Assembly: GCA_013815575.1 (NCBI GenBank)
Contig: JACDFX010000091.1
Span: forward strand, 1-6,877
Origin: Rubrobacter sp.
GTDB lineage: Bacteria; Actinomycetota; Rubrobacteria; Rubrobacterales; Rubrobacteraceae
Reading direction: 5' to 3'
Length of the DNA stretch: 6,877 nt
A model generated the notes under the pieces. The model was not told where the DNA came from. It searched no databases and worked only from the letters and a program-made list of their open reading frames with translations. Both the position numbers and the translations under genes were made by a program. Of this stretch, positions 1-6,021 are shown in pieces (the stretch's first letter is position 1; every line of letters begins with the position of its first letter).

Positions 1-489
1 CCGGCCGACCACTGGAGCGACGACCCCTGGTACGAAGACCAGGAGGACCGCGACTTCGTCCCCAATCCCGGCTACGTCGTGCTCAACGAGGGAGAGGCGG
101 AGGGTAGAATCCTTGGTGGAAACCTCGGCACCCTGGCCCTGCTCTTCGGAACCTCCTACATGCCGAAACTGGAGGGCGCGATCTTGTTGCTGGAAGACGA
201 TGAGGAGATAAACCCCCACCACTTCGACCGTGCGCTCCAGTCTCTCGTCCATCAGCCCGGGTTCGAGGGCGTTCGGGGCATCATGTTCGGCCGCTTCCAG
301 CGTACCTCCAACATGGGCCGGGAGACGCTGACGGAGATCATCCGCGGCAAGCCCGAGTTGAACCACATCCCCGTAATCGCCAACGCGAGCTTTGGGCACA
401 CCACCCCGGCGTTCACCTTCCCTATCGGCGGCACCGGCGGCCTACGCGCCCACGCGGGAGATCCGGGGCTCGTGATCCAGGCGCACTAG
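1..489 (+). CDS. Peptidase S66 family (LD-carboxypeptidase / MccF-like), C-terminal part
   Basis: The frame is open from base 1 to TAG at 487-489, giving 162 residues; the N-terminal half with the nucleophilic serine lies outside the window. What is visible matches the C-terminal domain of the S66 family, serine peptidases that cut LD-peptide bonds in murein peptides or, in the MccF branch, amide bonds of microcin-C-like nucleotides. Landmarks in order: a tryptophan-rich loop (WSDDPWY, residues 5-11), NPGY, NEGEAEGRILGGNL (about 28-41), ILLLEDDEE with the likely catalytic Glu at residue 65 (193-195), the HFDR and GVRGIMFGRF segments, and FGHT with the likely catalytic His at residue 133 (397-399). 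The WSDDPWY loop and the LEDD form favour the MccF-like branch over LdcA, but substrate cannot be decided here. A GTG at 79 is internal to the domain and is not the real start. No obvious terminator follows. Confidence 0.88.
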   Translation, partial: PADHWSDDPWYEDQEDRDFVPNPGYVVLNEGEAEGRILGGNLGTLALLFGTSYMPKLEGAILLLEDDEEINPHHFDRALQSLVHQPGFEGVRGIMFGRFQRTSNMGRETLTEIIRGKPELNHIPVIANASFGHTTPAFTFPIGGTGGLRAHAGDPGLVIQAH

Positions 490-571
490 AACAGCCCGAA
501 CCCCATCCGGTAGTCGTCGGGACGATCCACTTTCCGTTCTGCCGCTCCCGGCGTTCAGCTTGTGACGTGGC

Positions 572-600
572 TTGCCGATGTGATCGGCCTCACATATACT
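572..600 (+). promoter_or_regulatory. Sigma70-type promoter for the methyltransferase-like gene
   Basis: TTGCCG at 572-577 and TATACT at 595-600 are separated by exactly 17 bp, each differing from the TTGACA/TATAAT consensus at one or two positions. Transcription would begin near 607, leaving a leader of about 134 nt before the ATG at 741. This also argues against the in-frame start at 567, which would lie upstream of the transcript. The spacer contains a CRP-type palindrome. Found by eye; no transcript data. Confidence 0.6.
578..595. promoter_or_regulatory. CRP/FNR-family operator-like palindrome ATGTGA-N6-TCACAT
   Basis: Bases 579-594 read TGTGATCGGCCTCACA, a perfect TGTGA-N6-TCACA site, and the symmetry extends one base each side (A578/T595). 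This is the core recognised by E. coli CRP and by actinobacterial relatives such as GlxR and the mycobacterial CRP. It fills the promoter spacer and abuts the -10 box, so a bound regulator would most simply repress. The regulator is not in the window, and the actinobacterial preference for TA at the centre is not met. Confidence 0.55.
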
Positions 601-604
601 GTAA

Positions 605-669
605 GGCATGCTTTGAAGAGAATCGGATACGCGTACGGCCGGTGTTTCCCAAAGAAGCACGCGCATGCC
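605..669 (+). other. Leader with a 7-bp inverted repeat
   Basis: In the predicted 5' leader of the methyltransferase-like gene, GGCATGC (605-611) is complementary to GCATGCC (663-669), enclosing an 8-bp palindrome TACGCGTA. It could fold into a long-armed hairpin beginning at the transcription start. It matches no riboswitch class I know, and a chance match is possible. Confidence 0.25.
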
Positions 670-740
670 CACGCCCTGGTGTTACATCCAGGTTACTTCA
701 AAACGGTCTCCCGGCGTTGGAAGCAACCGATAGGAGGGAT

Positions 741-1613
741 ATGCACGAGAAGTCCGGCAAGGCAAGCTTTGGGCACATCTACGACCGGCAGGACCCGAGA
801 GAATACTTCAAGACTCTGGGAAGCATGGATTACAGGATTCCCGACCACGGACAGCGGTTGTTCGGTGCGCTCGTGAATCGGCGGCAGGAGGCGGGTGAAG
901 GTCCCATAAACGTCATGGACCTTTGTTGCTCTTACGGCATCAACGCGGCGTTGCTGAAGTACGACGTCACCCTGGACGATCTCTACGAGCGGTACTGCTC
1001 GGAAGAGCTTGGAACCCTCTCCACCGACGAGCTGGCGGAGGGCGACGCCGCGTACTACGCCGGTCGCGTGAGGGAGGCCGCCCCACGGGTCACAGGCCTG
1101 GACGTGGCGGAGAACGCCGTGTCGTACGCGCTCAAGGCGGGACTGCTCGACGCGGGGGCGACCGAGGATTTGGAGAACGACCAACCTTCGGAGACGCTGC
1201 GGCGGGCGGCCTCCGGCACGGACATCTTCACCGTTTCCGGGGGTATCGGGTACATCTCGGAGCGCACCTTCGACGCGCTTCTAGGTTGCGTGGATGGGGG
1301 ACCTGTCCCGTGGGTGGCGGCGCTCGCCTTGCGGTGGGTGTCCTACGAGGGGATCTCCGGGGTCCTCGACGGGTACGGGCTCGTGACCGAGAAGCTCGAA
1401 GGCCACACCTTCGAGCAGCGCAGCTTCGCGGACGACGCCGAACGCGAGTACGTCTGCCGGGAGCTCCGGGATATGGGCGTCGATACCCAAGGAAAGGAGG
1501 ACGACGGCAGCTACCACGCCGAGTTCTACCTCTCCCGCCCCGCGGAGCAGGTCTCGGAGTCGAGCGTCGAAGAACTAATCGCCCCCGCTCTCGAAGGCGG
1601 CGGGCAGGACTAA
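741..1613 (+). CDS. Class I SAM-dependent methyltransferase-like protein
   Basis: A 290-residue protein. The ATG at 741 is chosen because a strong Shine-Dalgarno (AGGAGGG, 732-738) sits just upstream and the family-like N-terminus (MHEKSGKASFGHIYDR) begins there; the in-frame start at 567 precedes the predicted transcription start. Residues 57-70 (INVMDLCCSYGINA) look like a methyltransferase motif I in which the usual GxGxG is replaced by CCSYG. GLDVAENAVSYA (119-130) resembles the acidic-loop motif II that binds the SAM ribose, and DIFTVSGGIGYI (161-172) fits the motif IV position. The C-terminal third is mixed alpha/beta with no motif I recognise. No signal peptide or membrane segment is seen, so it is probably cytoplasmic. 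The acceptor substrate is unknown. It is transcribed alone, converges on the antiporter gene, and is probably controlled by the CRP-like site upstream. Fold assignment is moderately sure; methyltransferase activity is inferred. Confidence 0.75.
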   Translation: MHEKSGKASFGHIYDRQDPREYFKTLGSMDYRIPDHGQRLFGALVNRRQEAGEGPINVMDLCCSYGINAALLKYDVTLDDLYERYCSEELGTLSTDELAEGDAAYYAGRVREAAPRVTGLDVAENAVSYALKAGLLDAGATEDLENDQPSETLRRAASGTDIFTVSGGIGYISERTFDALLGCVDGGPVPWVAALALRWVSYEGISGVLDGYGLVTEKLEGHTFEQRSFADDAEREYVCRELRDMGVDTQGKEDDGSYHAEFYLSRPAEQVSESSVEELIAPALEGGGQD

Positions 1614-1640
1614 GCCCGTAGCAACGCGAGACCTGAAGGA

Positions 1641-1672
1641 GTCGGCAAAGAGGACCGGACCTCTTTGCCGGC
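1641..1672. terminator. Hairpin terminator between convergent genes
   Basis: Perfect 11-bp inverted repeat: CGGCAAAGAGG at 1643-1653 and CCTCTTTGCCG at 1660-1670, loop ACCGGA, extendable to 13 pairs with one G-U. It lies 27 nt past the methyltransferase stop and 4 nt past the antiporter stop on the other strand, so it can serve both. The plus side is followed by GCGTTGTTAG, a weak U-tract, and the minus side has none, so strict intrinsic termination is uncertain. Confidence 0.65.
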
Positions 1673-1676
1673 GTTG

Positions 1677-3310
1677 TTAGCTCTCAAGGCGGGTCTCTTC
1701 GAGGTCTAGGTCGCGCTCGATGCGGTGTAGGGCTTCGTCTGAAATGGTGCCCTCGTTTCTGAGGCGTACCAGGGCGCTGCGTTGCGCGAGGAGTAGCTCG
1801 CGGGAGAGGCGCTGGTAGGATTGCGAGCGCTCCTCGTAGCCGTCGTCGTCGACACCGAGCTTGCGGGCGATGAAGCGGCCCCGACGGTAGCCGTACATGC
1901 CGCGGACCCGCTCGGCGGTGTCCTCACGGACCCATTCCTCCTCGGTCAGCTCTTCGAGGCGGGCGAGGGCCGCATCGGCGGACTCTATTCGGGCGCGGGT
2001 CTCCTCCCTTTCCACGGAGCCGTCGTCTTCCAGGCCGAGGATCCGGATCAGGAACGGCAGGCTCAGGCCCTGGAGCACGAGGGTAGCCAGGATCACGTTG
2101 AAAGTCAGGAAGAGGATCAGGTCGCGCTGCGGAAAGTCCGCCCCTGATGCCGTCTCGAACGGCAGGGCGAGGGCGGCGGCGAGCGAGATCACACCGCGCA
2201 TCCCCCCCACGAGATGACGGCCACGTTGCGCCACGGTGGCGGGGGATCCCTCTCCCGGATACTCCGGAACGCCATCCGCGGGAGGTACGTTGCCGGGAAG
2301 ACCCACGCGACGCGCACCAGGATCACGGCCAGGCTCACCGCGGTGGCGTAGAGTAGGAGCTCATCGGTAGCGTATTCTTGATCCTGAAGACCTTCGAGGA
2401 CGCGAGGTAACTGCAGCCCGATCAGGATAAATGCCAGCCCGTTGAGCAGGAACACGACCACGTTCCACACGGCCCCGCCCTCCAGCCGCGAGGTGGGGGA
2501 CATGATCGTCGGGCTGCTCCTACCCACGTAGAGCCCCGCGGCCACGGCCGCCAGAACGCCCGAGAAAAAAGGCTGACCGCTAAACCCGAGCAGCTCATGC
2601 CAGACGAGGTGCGGCAGCTCCTCCGCGGCCAGATACGCCCCGAACGGCGCTAGCAGCGAGACGACGATCTCGACCGGCGTGTCGTCGAGTAGGTCGAAGC
2701 CCCGCACGACGACCCAGCCGGCGGCCAGGCCGACGGCGATGCCCCCGACGGACCCGACCATGAACTGCAGGCCAGCCCCCCAGAACGAGAACGCGGCCCC
2801 CGCGGCCACGCCGGCCGCGATCCTGTACGCCACGATCCCCGTCGCGTCGTTTAGGAGGCTCTCGCCTTCGAGCACCGTCACGATACGACGCGGCACCCCG
2901 AGGCGCTGCGCGATGGCCGTTGCGGCTATAGCGTCGGTGGGGGAGACAATAGCCCCGAGCACGAAGGCCGCCGTCCACGAGAGCTCGGCCACGTAGTGTG
3001 CCACCGCCGCCACGGCCACGGTCGTGACGAGGATCAGTCCGACAGCGAGGAGCCCGATGGGGCGTAGGTTCCGGCGGAAGTCCCGCCAGGAGGTGAAGAA
3101 GGCCGAGGAGAACAGCAGCGGCGGCAGGAACAGGACGAAGACGACCTCGGGGTCGAGCTCGTAGCGGGGCAGCACGTTCGGGGGCACGAAGGCAAGCGCG
3201 AGGCCGCTCAGGACCAGCAGGATCGGGTACGGGATCCGGATCTTGTTGGCGAGCGTCGCGAGCGCCGCCACCGCCGCCAGCAAGAGAAAGATGACCCCGA
3301 TCTCAGCCAA
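1677..3310 (-). pseudogene. CPA1-family Na+/H+ antiporter, split by a one-base frameshift
   Basis: Two overlapping minus-strand frames together encode one CPA1 (NhaP/NHE-type) sodium-proton antiporter of about 544 residues, a normal length for the bacterial family. The first (3310 to 2189, 373 aa, TTG start) carries an amphipathic series of membrane helices, the SPTDA motif (residues 123-127) and GESLLNDATG with the ion-binding Asn154-Asp155 pair. It runs to WRNVAVISWGG, then ends after Cys-Ala-Val. The second frame takes over with MRGVISLAAALALP, the normal continuation of the conserved WGGMRG motif, supplies the last membrane helices, and ends in a charged cytoplasmic tail of about 110 residues, stopping at 1677-1679. 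The break is at a run of seven G (C7 on the plus strand, 2202-2208); eight G would restore the frame. It could be a real mutation, a phase-variable tract, slippage during expression, or a sequencing error. The start is TTG with a GGGG stretch upstream, 18 nt after the REDY-like gene, suggesting an operon. Confidence 0.85.
2202..2208 (-). other. G7 homopolymer (coding strand) at the antiporter frameshift
   Basis: The coding strand reads TGG followed by GGG GGA TGC, so the frame leaves the conserved WGGMRG motif exactly here. Reading one G twice (a -1 slip) or adding one G gives W-G-G-M-R-G and restores the rest of the antiporter. The run is plainly seen; its cause is not. Confidence 0.75.
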
Positions 3311-3328
3311 GCAAAATCCCCGTCATCG

Positions 3329-3646
3329 TCAAGCGAACCTCTCCGCCATCAACTGCGTCACCTCCGCGTAGCCGTGCAACTCGGCGAGCAACGCTCGTAT
3401 CCGCTCCCCGGCCATGTCCTCCCCGAGCCGCGCGAGATCCGCCACCTCCAGCGTCACGACGTAGCGGTAGGGCGGCTTCGCCTCGGAGCCGAGCAGGCCC
3501 GTCACCCGGTGGTTGCGCCAGTCCGAGACGGAGGGCAGCTCCCTGACCGCCGGGGCGTAGCTCTCCTGCACCCAGCGCTCGTACTCCCCAATCTCCACGC
3601 TTCTCTTCAGTCGCACCAGCACGATCATGGTCGGCACGGCGCCCAC
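3329..3646 (-). CDS. REDY-like small ferredoxin-fold (dimeric alpha/beta barrel) protein
   Basis: A 105-residue protein. The start is GTG at 3644-3646, preceded by AGGGAG five bases upstream; the alternative ATG six codons in (MIVLVRLKR, nearer the usual family start) lacks a well-spaced ribosome binding site. The pattern MIVLVRLKRSVEIGEYERWV, then a PSVSDWRNHRVTG strand region, a PYRYVVTLEV strand and a C-terminal helix is that of REDY/HapK-like members of the dimeric alpha/beta barrel group, named after a protein of prodigiosin-type (red pigment) clusters but widespread as stand-alone proteins of unknown role. It is cytoplasmic, with no catalytic residues I can name. It ends 18 nt before the antiporter start on the same strand, so the two are probably co-transcribed. 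No pigment biosynthesis genes are present, so a biosynthetic role is not supported. Confidence 0.72.
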   Translation of the reverse strand: MGAVPTMIVLVRLKRSVEIGEYERWVQESYAPAVRELPSVSDWRNHRVTGLLGSEAKPPYRYVVTLEVADLARLGEDMAGERIRALLAELHGYAEVTQLMAERFA

Positions 3647-3686
3647 CTCAGCTCCCTGATAGGTCCGGCCTTATCACTAGATCCAT

Positions 3687-4025
3687 TCACGTAGGCTGTG
3701 GTTGGCGCGACCATGTCTCGATCGCTAAAGTAGCTAGCGATTGCTGTCGCTTATTGATAGCTTCCTTGGTCCAACTCGTTTCTCGTCCTGCTTGTTTAGT
3801 GAGAGTCAGTAAGGAAGCTTCCAACACTGGTTTCTTCTCCGACCACGGCTTATTGCCTATCCTGTCATTAGCACCTTTTTGTAACAAGGCCATATTGCCG
3901 AGCCGAAGCGACCAAGTTTTCTGTTCGTCTTGAGTAAACTGATCCCAATCTCCTGAGCGAGGGTTCTGTGGGAGTATATGTTCAAGGTTGACTTGTTCTT
4001 CGTCTTGATTGAGGACTAAGTACAA
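3687..4025 (-). pseudogene. DUF1524 (GmrSD-type) nuclease remnant, C-terminal fragment
   Basis: An open frame of 112 codons, stop TGA at 3687-3689, that looks like the end of a DUF1524 domain, the HNH-like C-terminal module of GmrSD-type modification-dependent restriction enzymes. Seen: LEHILPQNP (residues 14-22, His16 being the expected metal-binding or catalytic His), LRLGNMALLQK, then NDRIGNKPWSEKK, a Ser/Leu-rich LLTLTK segment and a final W-T-K-E-A-I-N-K-R-Q helix. The DUF262 N-terminal domain and the start of DUF1524 are absent; the IS630 element begins at its upstream edge, and the first residues (TTG TAC) are encoded by the IS end. There is no ribosome binding site. The segment is clearly AT-richer than its neighbours (around 45-50% GC by eye against 60-70%), which supports horizontal origin. 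Very probably non-functional; a stand-alone DUF1524 protein is less likely. Confidence 0.78.
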
Positions 4026-4062
4026 ACAGATAAATCCTGACGGGTGTAAGCTGTGGGTCGGA
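4019..4062 (+). repeat. IS630 left end, bipartite terminal inverted repeat
   Basis: The outer block AGTACA (with the flanking CTA, nine matching bases, 4016-4024) and an inner block CTGTGGGTCGGA (4051-4062) both recur inverted at the right end. The spacer between the blocks differs in length (about 26 bases here against about 12 on the right). Confidence 0.7.
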
Positions 4063-4072
4063 GGGGATGCCT

Positions 4073-4636
4073 ATGAGACCGATCCGGATTCCCGGGCTCA
4101 ACTCGGAGCAGCTCGGCACTTTGGAGGATCTGTACCGCACCACCCGCGACGCGCGGCTGAGGACGCGTGCCCAGATGGTCTTGCTGGCCGCAGAGCGGCG
4201 CATGACGGCCGCGGAGATCGCCGAGATCGTCCGCGCCAGCGAGGAGACGGTGCGCCGCTGGCTCAAGCGTTACCTGGCCGAAGGTGCCGAGGGGTTGCGC
4301 GACGTGCCCCGTCCGGGTGCGCCTCGCAAGGTGACCACCGACTACAAGGAGCGGTTGCTCCACGCGGTTCGCCGTCGTCCCCGCGGCCTGGGACAGCCGT
4401 TCTCGTTGTGGACCTTGCGGCGCTTGGCCGACTACATGGCCGAGAGAACGGGCATCCGGGTGGAGTACGAGACCGTCCGGCTGCATTTGAAGGCTGAAGG
4501 CATCGTGCTGAGCCGCCCCCAACACACCATAACGAGCCCAGACCCCGAGTACGCCCTCAAAAAAAGGCAATCGAAGAGACCCGCGACGGTCTCGAATCGG
4601 GAGATCACTTCTACTATGCCGACGAGTTCAACCTGA
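4073..4636 (+). CDS. IS630 OrfA: zero-frame product, DNA-binding domain only
   Basis: Translation without slippage ends at TGA 4634-4636 after a non-homologous tail of about 24 residues past the A7 run. The product has the helix-turn-helix region but no catalytic residues. In insertion sequences such truncated products often bind the ends and restrain transposition; that role is inferred from other families. It shares its start with the fused transposase. Confidence 0.6.
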   Translation: MRPIRIPGLNSEQLGTLEDLYRTTRDARLRTRAQMVLLAAERRMTAAEIAEIVRASEETVRRWLKRYLAEGAEGLRDVPRPGAPRKVTTDYKERLLHAVRRRPRGLGQPFSLWTLRRLADYMAERTGIRVEYETVRLHLKAEGIVLSRPQHTITSPDPEYALKKRQSKRPATVSNREITSTMPTSST

Positions 4637-5130
4637 GCTGGATGCCCACCCTGAAAGCGATGTGGAGCCCGAAGGGACGGCAGGTGATGATCCAAACGCC
4701 CGCCCAGCCCACCAGACGCTACGGCATCGGAGCGGTCAACTACCATTCCGGCGAAACGGTGGTTCTGATCCGTAGACGCAAGCGCAGACCGGAGGTAGCC
4801 GAACTGCTCGAAGCGCTGCTGGAGAAGCACCCCACAGGGAGAGTCTACGTGGCCTGGGACAACTCCAATACCCACGAGGACGACGAGGTCGAGGCGGTGT
4901 TGCGCGGGGCGGCGGGTAGGTTGGTGCTACTCTACCTGCCGACCTACAGCCCGTGGCTCAACCCGATCGAGATGCTCTGGCGCCACTTCCGCCGCGAGGT
5001 GACCCACTGCGAGCTATTTCCGAACGTGAAGGCGCTCATCGCCGCGGCCCAAGAGTTCTTCGAGCGCTACAACCGGCGACCGCGCGAGGTGCTCTCGATC
5101 ATCGGTTCCGACCCCACAGAAGTTGCGTGA
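4073..5130 (+). CDS. IS630-family transposase (fused product by -1 frameshift)
   Basis: The DDE transposase of the element, about 350 residues when the two frames are joined. Frame one holds an N-terminal helix-turn-helix region for end binding (around MTAAEIAEIVRASEETVRRW) and a second DNA-binding segment ending near PDPEYALKK. Frame two, open from before 4564 to TGA at 5128-5130, holds the RNase H-like catalytic core: YYADEF with the first Asp (4621-4623), VAWDNSNTH with the second Asp (4858-4860), and SPWLNPIEMLW with the Glu (4969-4971), a DD36E spacing. The first Asp is encoded ahead of the first ATG of frame two (4642), so a complete catalytic triad needs the frames joined, at A7 (4559-4565). 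ATG 4073 is preferred because GGAGG (4060-4064) is 8 nt upstream; ATG 4067 sits directly against that motif. Joining follows IS practice but is unproven here. Confidence 0.85.
4559..4566 (+). promoter_or_regulatory. A7-G slippery site for -1 recoding of the transposase
   Basis: The zero frame reads CTC AAA AAA AGG; a -1 slip, or one extra A added by RNA polymerase, gives CTC AAA AAA AAG GCA and enters the catalytic frame. A6-A8 followed by G is the classic slippage sequence of insertion sequences. No clear stimulatory Shine-Dalgarno or pseudoknot was identified, though an ACCCGCGACGGTCTCGAATCGGG-like inverted match nearby is too weak to call. Confidence 0.6.
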
Positions 5131-5137
5131 ATGTACT
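5106..5137 (-). repeat. IS630 right end, bipartite terminal inverted repeat
   Basis: Read inward on the minus strand, AGTACA is followed after a short spacer by CTGTGGGGTCGGAA (5106-5119), matching the left end with one extra G. The inner block overlaps the last codons of the transposase. Confidence 0.7.
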
Positions 5138-5910
5138 TAGGGTGCGCGATTGTCGGACAACTCCCTGAGCAAAGCCTTGAGCCTTGGGGCCAGGTCTTCG
5201 ATCTCGTCCGGCGCGCAGCTGACGTGGAGGTGGATCTGGACGGAAGGTGCCCCCTCGCCCCCCGTCGCTTCCACCCCCACAACCGTAGAGACCGCCTCGC
5301 CCGCGGAATCCGCGAGCTCTGACCCGGCCGGTAGGCCCCCCGGCGCCTCGTTGGGGCTCGTCTCGACGGGGGTGTCCTGCTCGGGTTCGTCGTGCCCGAA
5401 CTCTTGCGTTCGTGGGTCTTCGTCGAAGACGGCGACGAGCTCCCCGGCCTCCTCCCTGAGAAGGCCGGCGGTCTTTAGGATCTCGACTATGGCGCCGGCG
5501 CCCGTCATAACGGGATTGTTGCGGGGTTGGCCGGCGGCGTGGGCCACGTAGGCCTGGACGGTCGGGAAGAGCATCCCCTCCCGCAACTTGACGGCCGAGA
5601 CCACGTTCTGCAGGAACTCCGTCGAGGCGACCACCTCCCGCCAGTTCGCCCGGATGCCCCCCCGGTCCTTGCGGGCGAGCGCCAGCGCGAGCGAGCGCCC
5701 TCTGGGCGTGATCAGCTTCTTCGTCTCCCCCTGCAAGACCCCGATCTCCGTCAGGAAACCGTTCGTCCGGCTGACGCTCGACTGGTGCACGGAGTCGAGC
5801 TTGCCCAAGTCCCCCGGCCGCGAGGCCTCGTCCCTGGTCCCGTAGGCCACGATGGTGTTCACCAGATCCTCGTAGGGGGAACCCGGCAACCGGAACTGCC
5901 TCTCAGCCAC
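5137..5910 (-). CDS. Unknown-function protein with probable tandem winged-helix domains
   Basis: A 257-residue protein. The GTG at 5908-5910 is chosen over the ATG at 5941-5943 because that ATG overlaps a perfect TATAAT (-10) and because GGAGGAAGAGG lies just before the GTG. Residues 12-78 look like a winged helix: a leading helix, SSVSRTNGFLTEIGVL as recognition helix, and KLITPRGRSLA as wing and last helix. Residues 86-162 look like a second one, ending EILKTAGLLREE. An acidic, Pro/Gly-rich linker follows (about 163-220), then a strand-helix tail, VQIHLHVSCAPDEIEDLAPRL, of the kind seen at the end of some DUF5343-like proteins; I am unsure of that family link. It has no membrane segment and is probably cytoplasmic. 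DNA binding is inferred from fold pattern only. The stop TAA is formed by the IS630 target TA plus the last base of the IS, so C-terminal loss is possible, though the tail looks complete. Confidence 0.7.
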   Translation of the reverse strand: MAERQFRLPGSPYEDLVNTIVAYGTRDEASRPGDLGKLDSVHQSSVSRTNGFLTEIGVLQGETKKLITPRGRSLALALARKDRGGIRANWREVVASTEFLQNVVSAVKLREGMLFPTVQAYVAHAAGQPRNNPVMTGAGAIVEILKTAGLLREEAGELVAVFDEDPRTQEFGHDEPEQDTPVETSPNEAPGGLPAGSELADSAGEAVSTVVGVEATGGEGAPSVQIHLHVSCAPDEIEDLAPRLKALLRELSDNRAP

Positions 5911-5941
5911 AAAACACCTCTTCCTCCCGACGCTCTTGAAC

Positions 5942-5947
5942 ATTATA
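5942..5947 (-). promoter_or_regulatory. Perfect TATAAT -10 box for the 257-residue gene
   Basis: The minus strand reads TATAAT at 5947-5942, predicting a start near 5935 and a leader of about 25 nt to the GTG at 5910. No recognisable -35 lies at the right spacing (the position is GC-rich), so an activator or another sigma factor may be needed. It excludes the ATG at 5943 as the usual start. Confidence 0.5.
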
Positions 5948-5962
5948 GGGAAGGAGTCGGCA

Positions 5963-5984
5963 CCCGGCGGAAGTCCTCGCCGGG
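5963..5984 (-). terminator. GC-rich hairpin downstream of the PhoX-like gene
   Basis: CCCGGCG (5963-5969) pairs with CGCCGGG (5978-5984) around an 8-nt loop, 37 nt past the PhoX-like stop. It is followed on the minus strand by a pyrimidine-rich CTCCTTCCC rather than a U-tract, so it is a weak or factor-assisted terminator. It lies just upstream of the -10 box of the next gene and could occupy its -35 region. Confidence 0.4.
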
Positions 5985-6021
5985 CGCCGCTGGTGGACTG
6001 AAGCTGACCGCCTAAAGCTCT

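Larger units (their letters stand above)
4019..5137 (+). mobile_element. IS630-family insertion sequence, about 1.12 kb, flanked by TA
   Basis: A complete-looking IS630 (Tc1/mariner-related) element. Both ends begin, read inward, with AGTACA, and both are preceded by TA (4017-4018 and 5138-5139), the target dinucleotide this family duplicates. Its only gene is the transposase, which fills nearly all of it and stops 7 bases before the right end. Intact ends, intact catalytic motifs and a plausible recoding site suggest a recent, possibly active copy. It separates the DUF1524 remnant from the 257-residue gene and supplies part of that gene's stop codon. Confidence 0.85.

Noticed and set aside
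567..740. In-frame N-terminal extension of the methyltransferase-like gene from 567
   Set aside because: It overlaps the promoter and CRP-like site, has no ribosome binding site, and its composition does not resemble the protein that follows; AGGAGGG before 741 gives a better start.
693..1184. Minus-strand open frame opposite the methyltransferase-like gene
   Set aside because: A shadow of the real gene; no recognisable domain or ribosome binding site.
3329..3646. Pigment (prodigiosin-type) biosynthesis cluster suggested by the REDY-like protein
   Set aside because: No other biosynthetic gene is present and REDY-like proteins are widespread outside such clusters.
3647..3686. Near-palindrome GATAAGGCCGGACCTATC (minus strand) as operator or terminator before the REDY-like gene
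   Set aside because: Pairing is interrupted and the stem would be only about four bases; no promoter elements of good quality accompany it.
4016..4570. Long minus-strand open frame opposite the transposase
   Set aside because: It lies antisense to a recognised transposase, shows no family resemblance, and such open frames are common opposite GC-rich genes.
3687..5139. An intact GmrSD-type restriction or defence system
   Set aside because: Only the last part of DUF1524 remains, with no DUF262 domain, no start signal and an IS at its edge.
5527..6015. Plus-strand open frame opposite the 257-residue gene
   Set aside because: Low-complexity Arg/Pro/Gly translation typical of an antisense frame in GC-rich DNA; it also runs through the intergenic hairpin.
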